From the NCBI RefSeq assembly GCF_002188465.1, contig NZ_NINW01000026.1, forward strand, positions 115,620 through 179,619: a DNA stretch of 64,000 nucleotides, given 5' to 3'. Below the pieces are notes generated by a model. That model saw nothing but the letters and a program-made list of their open reading frames with translations, was not told the origin of the DNA and did no database searches. The stretch's first letter is position 1. The number at the start of each line of letters is the position of its first letter. This document shows, piece by piece, positions 62,612 through 64,000 of the stretch. The translations under genes and the position numbers were made by a program. The DNA comes from Pigmentiphaga sp. NML080357 (GTDB taxonomy: Bacteria > Pseudomonadota > Gammaproteobacteria > Burkholderiales > Burkholderiaceae_B).

Positions 62612-63867
62612 GCGGTCTCCTTCTTGAACAGGTCGTGCAGCACCCCGAAGATCTCACGGCGCTCGCGTATCCGCCGCATCGCGAAATGCGGCGCCGTCTC
62701 GCGCTCGTACTCGGCCCACAGGCTGCTCTTGCGCATCTCGTCCACATCAGGAATTTCGATATAGGCGTAATAGCGCGTGAGCGGCAGCAGGTGCTCGGAC
62801 AGGAACCGTGCGCTCTTGGCGGCATCGGCGCCGAAGGAATCGCCGTCCGTGGCCTGGGCTGCGTACACGTTCCAGGTGGCGGGCGAATACCGCTCGTTCA
62901 CGATCTCGTACATGAGCTCGAGCGCGGACAGCACGACCGTGCCGCCGCTCTTGGGATCGTGGAAAAACGTATGCTCGTCCACCTCCTCCGCATTGTCGGT
63001 ATGGCGCACGAACACCAGGTCCACGCGCTCGTACTTGCGCGACAGGAACAGGTAGAGCAGCGTGAAGAAGCGCTTGGCGAGGTCCTTCTTGTTCTCGTCC
63101 ATGGAACCGGACACGTCCATGAGGCAGAACATCACGGCTCTCGCCACCGGCGACGGCTCCACCACGCGGTGCCGATAGCGCAGGTCGAGCGAGTCGAGGA
63201 AAGGCACGCGCGCGAGCCTGGAACGATGCGCCTCGATCTCGGCGCGCAGGGCGTCGAGTTCGTCTTCCGAGGCGCCCTCCTCTTCCGATTCGTCGAGCTT
63301 CTGCTGCGCCTCTTCCAGCCCCAGGCGGGCGCCCCCGCCCAGCGCGATGCGCCGCGACAGCGAGGTCTTGAGCGTGCGTCCGACGCTCAGGGTGCTGGGG
63401 GACCCCGTGGTGGTGTAGCCCGCGCGCCGCCACTTCTGCTGGTTGATTTCGCCGAGCTGGGTACGGATCAGGTGGGGCAGTTCCATGTCCTCGAAGAAGA
63501 GGTTCAGGAACTCGTCCCGCGACAGGCTGAACGTGAACTGGTCCACGGAATCGCCTTCGCCCGGCTCCGAGGGGTCGCCTTCGTCCGCGCCCCGGGGCCG
63601 GTCGATCTTGTCCCCCTTGGCGAACTCCCGGTTGCCCGGGTGGACGATCTCGCGATCCCCGCCCCTGCCGTAGCGGAAGCTGGGCTCGGAGATGTCCTTG
63701 GCAGGGAGGTTGATTTCGCCGCCCTGGTCCATCTCCTCGATGGACCGCTCCTGGACCAGTTCGCGTACCGCCTTGCGAATCTGCTCCTTGTACCGCCTGA
63801 TGAAGCGCTCTCGGTTGACAGCGCTCTTGTTACGGCCGTTGAGCCGCCTATCGATGAGTGAATTCAT
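62608..63867 (-). CDS. YeaH/YhbH-family (DUF444) vWA-domain protein
   Basis: 419 residues from ATG 63867 (GTG 63873 is an alternative). A basic N-terminus (NSLIDRRLNGRNKSAVNRERFIRRYK) leads to a vWA domain with the MIDAS motif in MFCLMDVSGSMDENKK. Normally it follows the serine kinase gene prkA. Here an insertion sequence begins about ten bases upstream of the start, so the native promoter and operon link have been cut; the AGGTGA ribosome site spans the junction. Confidence 0.94.
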   Translation of the reverse strand: MNSLIDRRLNGRNKSAVNRERFIRRYKEQIRKAVRELVQERSIEEMDQGGEINLPAKDISEPSFRYGRGGDREIVHPGNREFAKGDKIDRPRGADEGDPSEPGEGDSVDQFTFSLSRDEFLNLFFEDMELPHLIRTQLGEINQQKWRRAGYTTTGSPSTLSVGRTLKTSLSRRIALGGGARLGLEEAQQKLDESEEEGASEDELDALRAEIEAHRSRLARVPFLDSLDLRYRHRVVEPSPVARAVMFCLMDVSGSMDENKKDLAKRFFTLLYLFLSRKYERVDLVFVRHTDNAEEVDEHTFFHDPKSGGTVVLSALELMYEIVNERYSPATWNVYAAQATDGDSFGADAAKSARFLSEHLLPLTRYYAYIEIPDVDEMRKSSLWAEYERETAPHFAMRRIRERREIFGVLHDLFKKETA

Positions 63868-63876
63868 ATTCACCTA

Positions 63877-64000
63877 GGGCGTGTTCACACTAAATGAATT
63901 TGCTCGTATACTTCGGGTATGGAAATCACCGAAGCCCAATATCAGCAGATCGAGCACTGTTTGCCGCGACAGCGCGGCAACGTCAGCCTGACGAATCTGC
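63877..64000 (+). mobile_element. left end of an IS5-family (IS427-like) insertion sequence, truncated by window
   Basis: Sequence from about 63877 (GGGCGTGTTCACACTAAATG) looks like an IS terminal inverted repeat, followed 42 bases on by a transposase start. Only the first ~124 bases are in view. The exact boundary and any target duplication cannot be fixed without the right end. Confidence 0.7.
63919..64000 (+). CDS. IS5-family transposase, N-terminal fragment (runs off window)
   Basis: ATG 63919 opens a frame continuing to the window end. The product starts MEITEAQYQQIEHCLPRQRG then NVSLTNL, the conserved N-terminus of IS427-group transposases (first frame of a two-frame gene in many members). 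Completeness cannot be judged. Confidence 0.75.
   Translation, partial: MEITEAQYQQIEHCLPRQRGNVSLTNL

Overview
The window is high-GC DNA with tight operons and many one- to four-base gene overlaps. Gene order, repeated periplasmic solute receptors of the Bug (TctC) family, a 78-residue Hfq and the linkage hfq-hflX-hflK-hflC-hisZ-purA all point to a betaproteobacterium of the Alcaligenaceae, in the Bordetella/Achromobacter group. No rRNA, tRNA, CRISPR array or prophage was recognised. The species is an inference from gene content only.

Region 1 (1-3781) holds a truncated Bug receptor, a class III CoA-transferase and a divergent PrpR-type sigma-54 activator. A near-consensus -24/-12 promoter and an upstream inverted repeat tie the activator to the transferase/receptor operon. 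Region 2 (3744-17169) is the standout: a catabolic island. A TetR repressor, a Rieske oxygenase and a Liv-type receptor lie on the left. A seven-gene minus-strand operon follows (6-hydroxynicotinate reductase-like protein, UPF0280 protein, two AA_synth/DUF1185 paralogues, fused LivHM permease, LivG, LivF). Divergently there are a 7Fe ferredoxin, a ferredoxin-NADP reductase and an enamidase-like amidohydrolase. Together this looks like import plus reductive ring attack and ring opening of an N-heterocycle, using the reductase/enamidase logic known from anaerobic nicotinate fermentation, with its own NADPH-to-ferredoxin electron supply.

Region 3 (17337-42366) is the conserved core: a PRTase, purA, hisZ, hflC, hflK, hflX, hfq, der, bamB, a YfgM-like gene, hisS, ispG, rodZ, rlmN and ndk in one orientation, then a BI-1 membrane protein, rlmD, a 3'-5' exonuclease, nlpD, pcm and surE. 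A UbiD-type decarboxylase with a Bug receptor is inserted between hflC and hisZ. rpoS is absent from its usual place next to nlpD. Multi-hairpin intergenic repeats punctuate this core.

Region 4 (42631-53701) is accessory: LysR/azoreductase, an EamA exporter, a NimR/NimT-like pair, an alpha/beta-hydrolase without its serine nucleophile plus a Bug receptor, a PadR/siderophore-interacting protein pair (YqjI/YqjH-like) with a sugar-phosphate mutarotase, an orphan ATP-synthase epsilon subunit flanked by 35-bp direct repeats, and MgtC with a small ACT-like protein behind a structured leader.

Region 5 (53962-64000) has a second TetR/Rieske/Liv-receptor module, an overlapping beta-propeller/deacetylase/sterol-desaturase operon, NIPSNAP, fabA, and the SpoVR-YeaH stress pair. 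An insertion sequence starts about ten bases upstream of yeaH and runs off the window.
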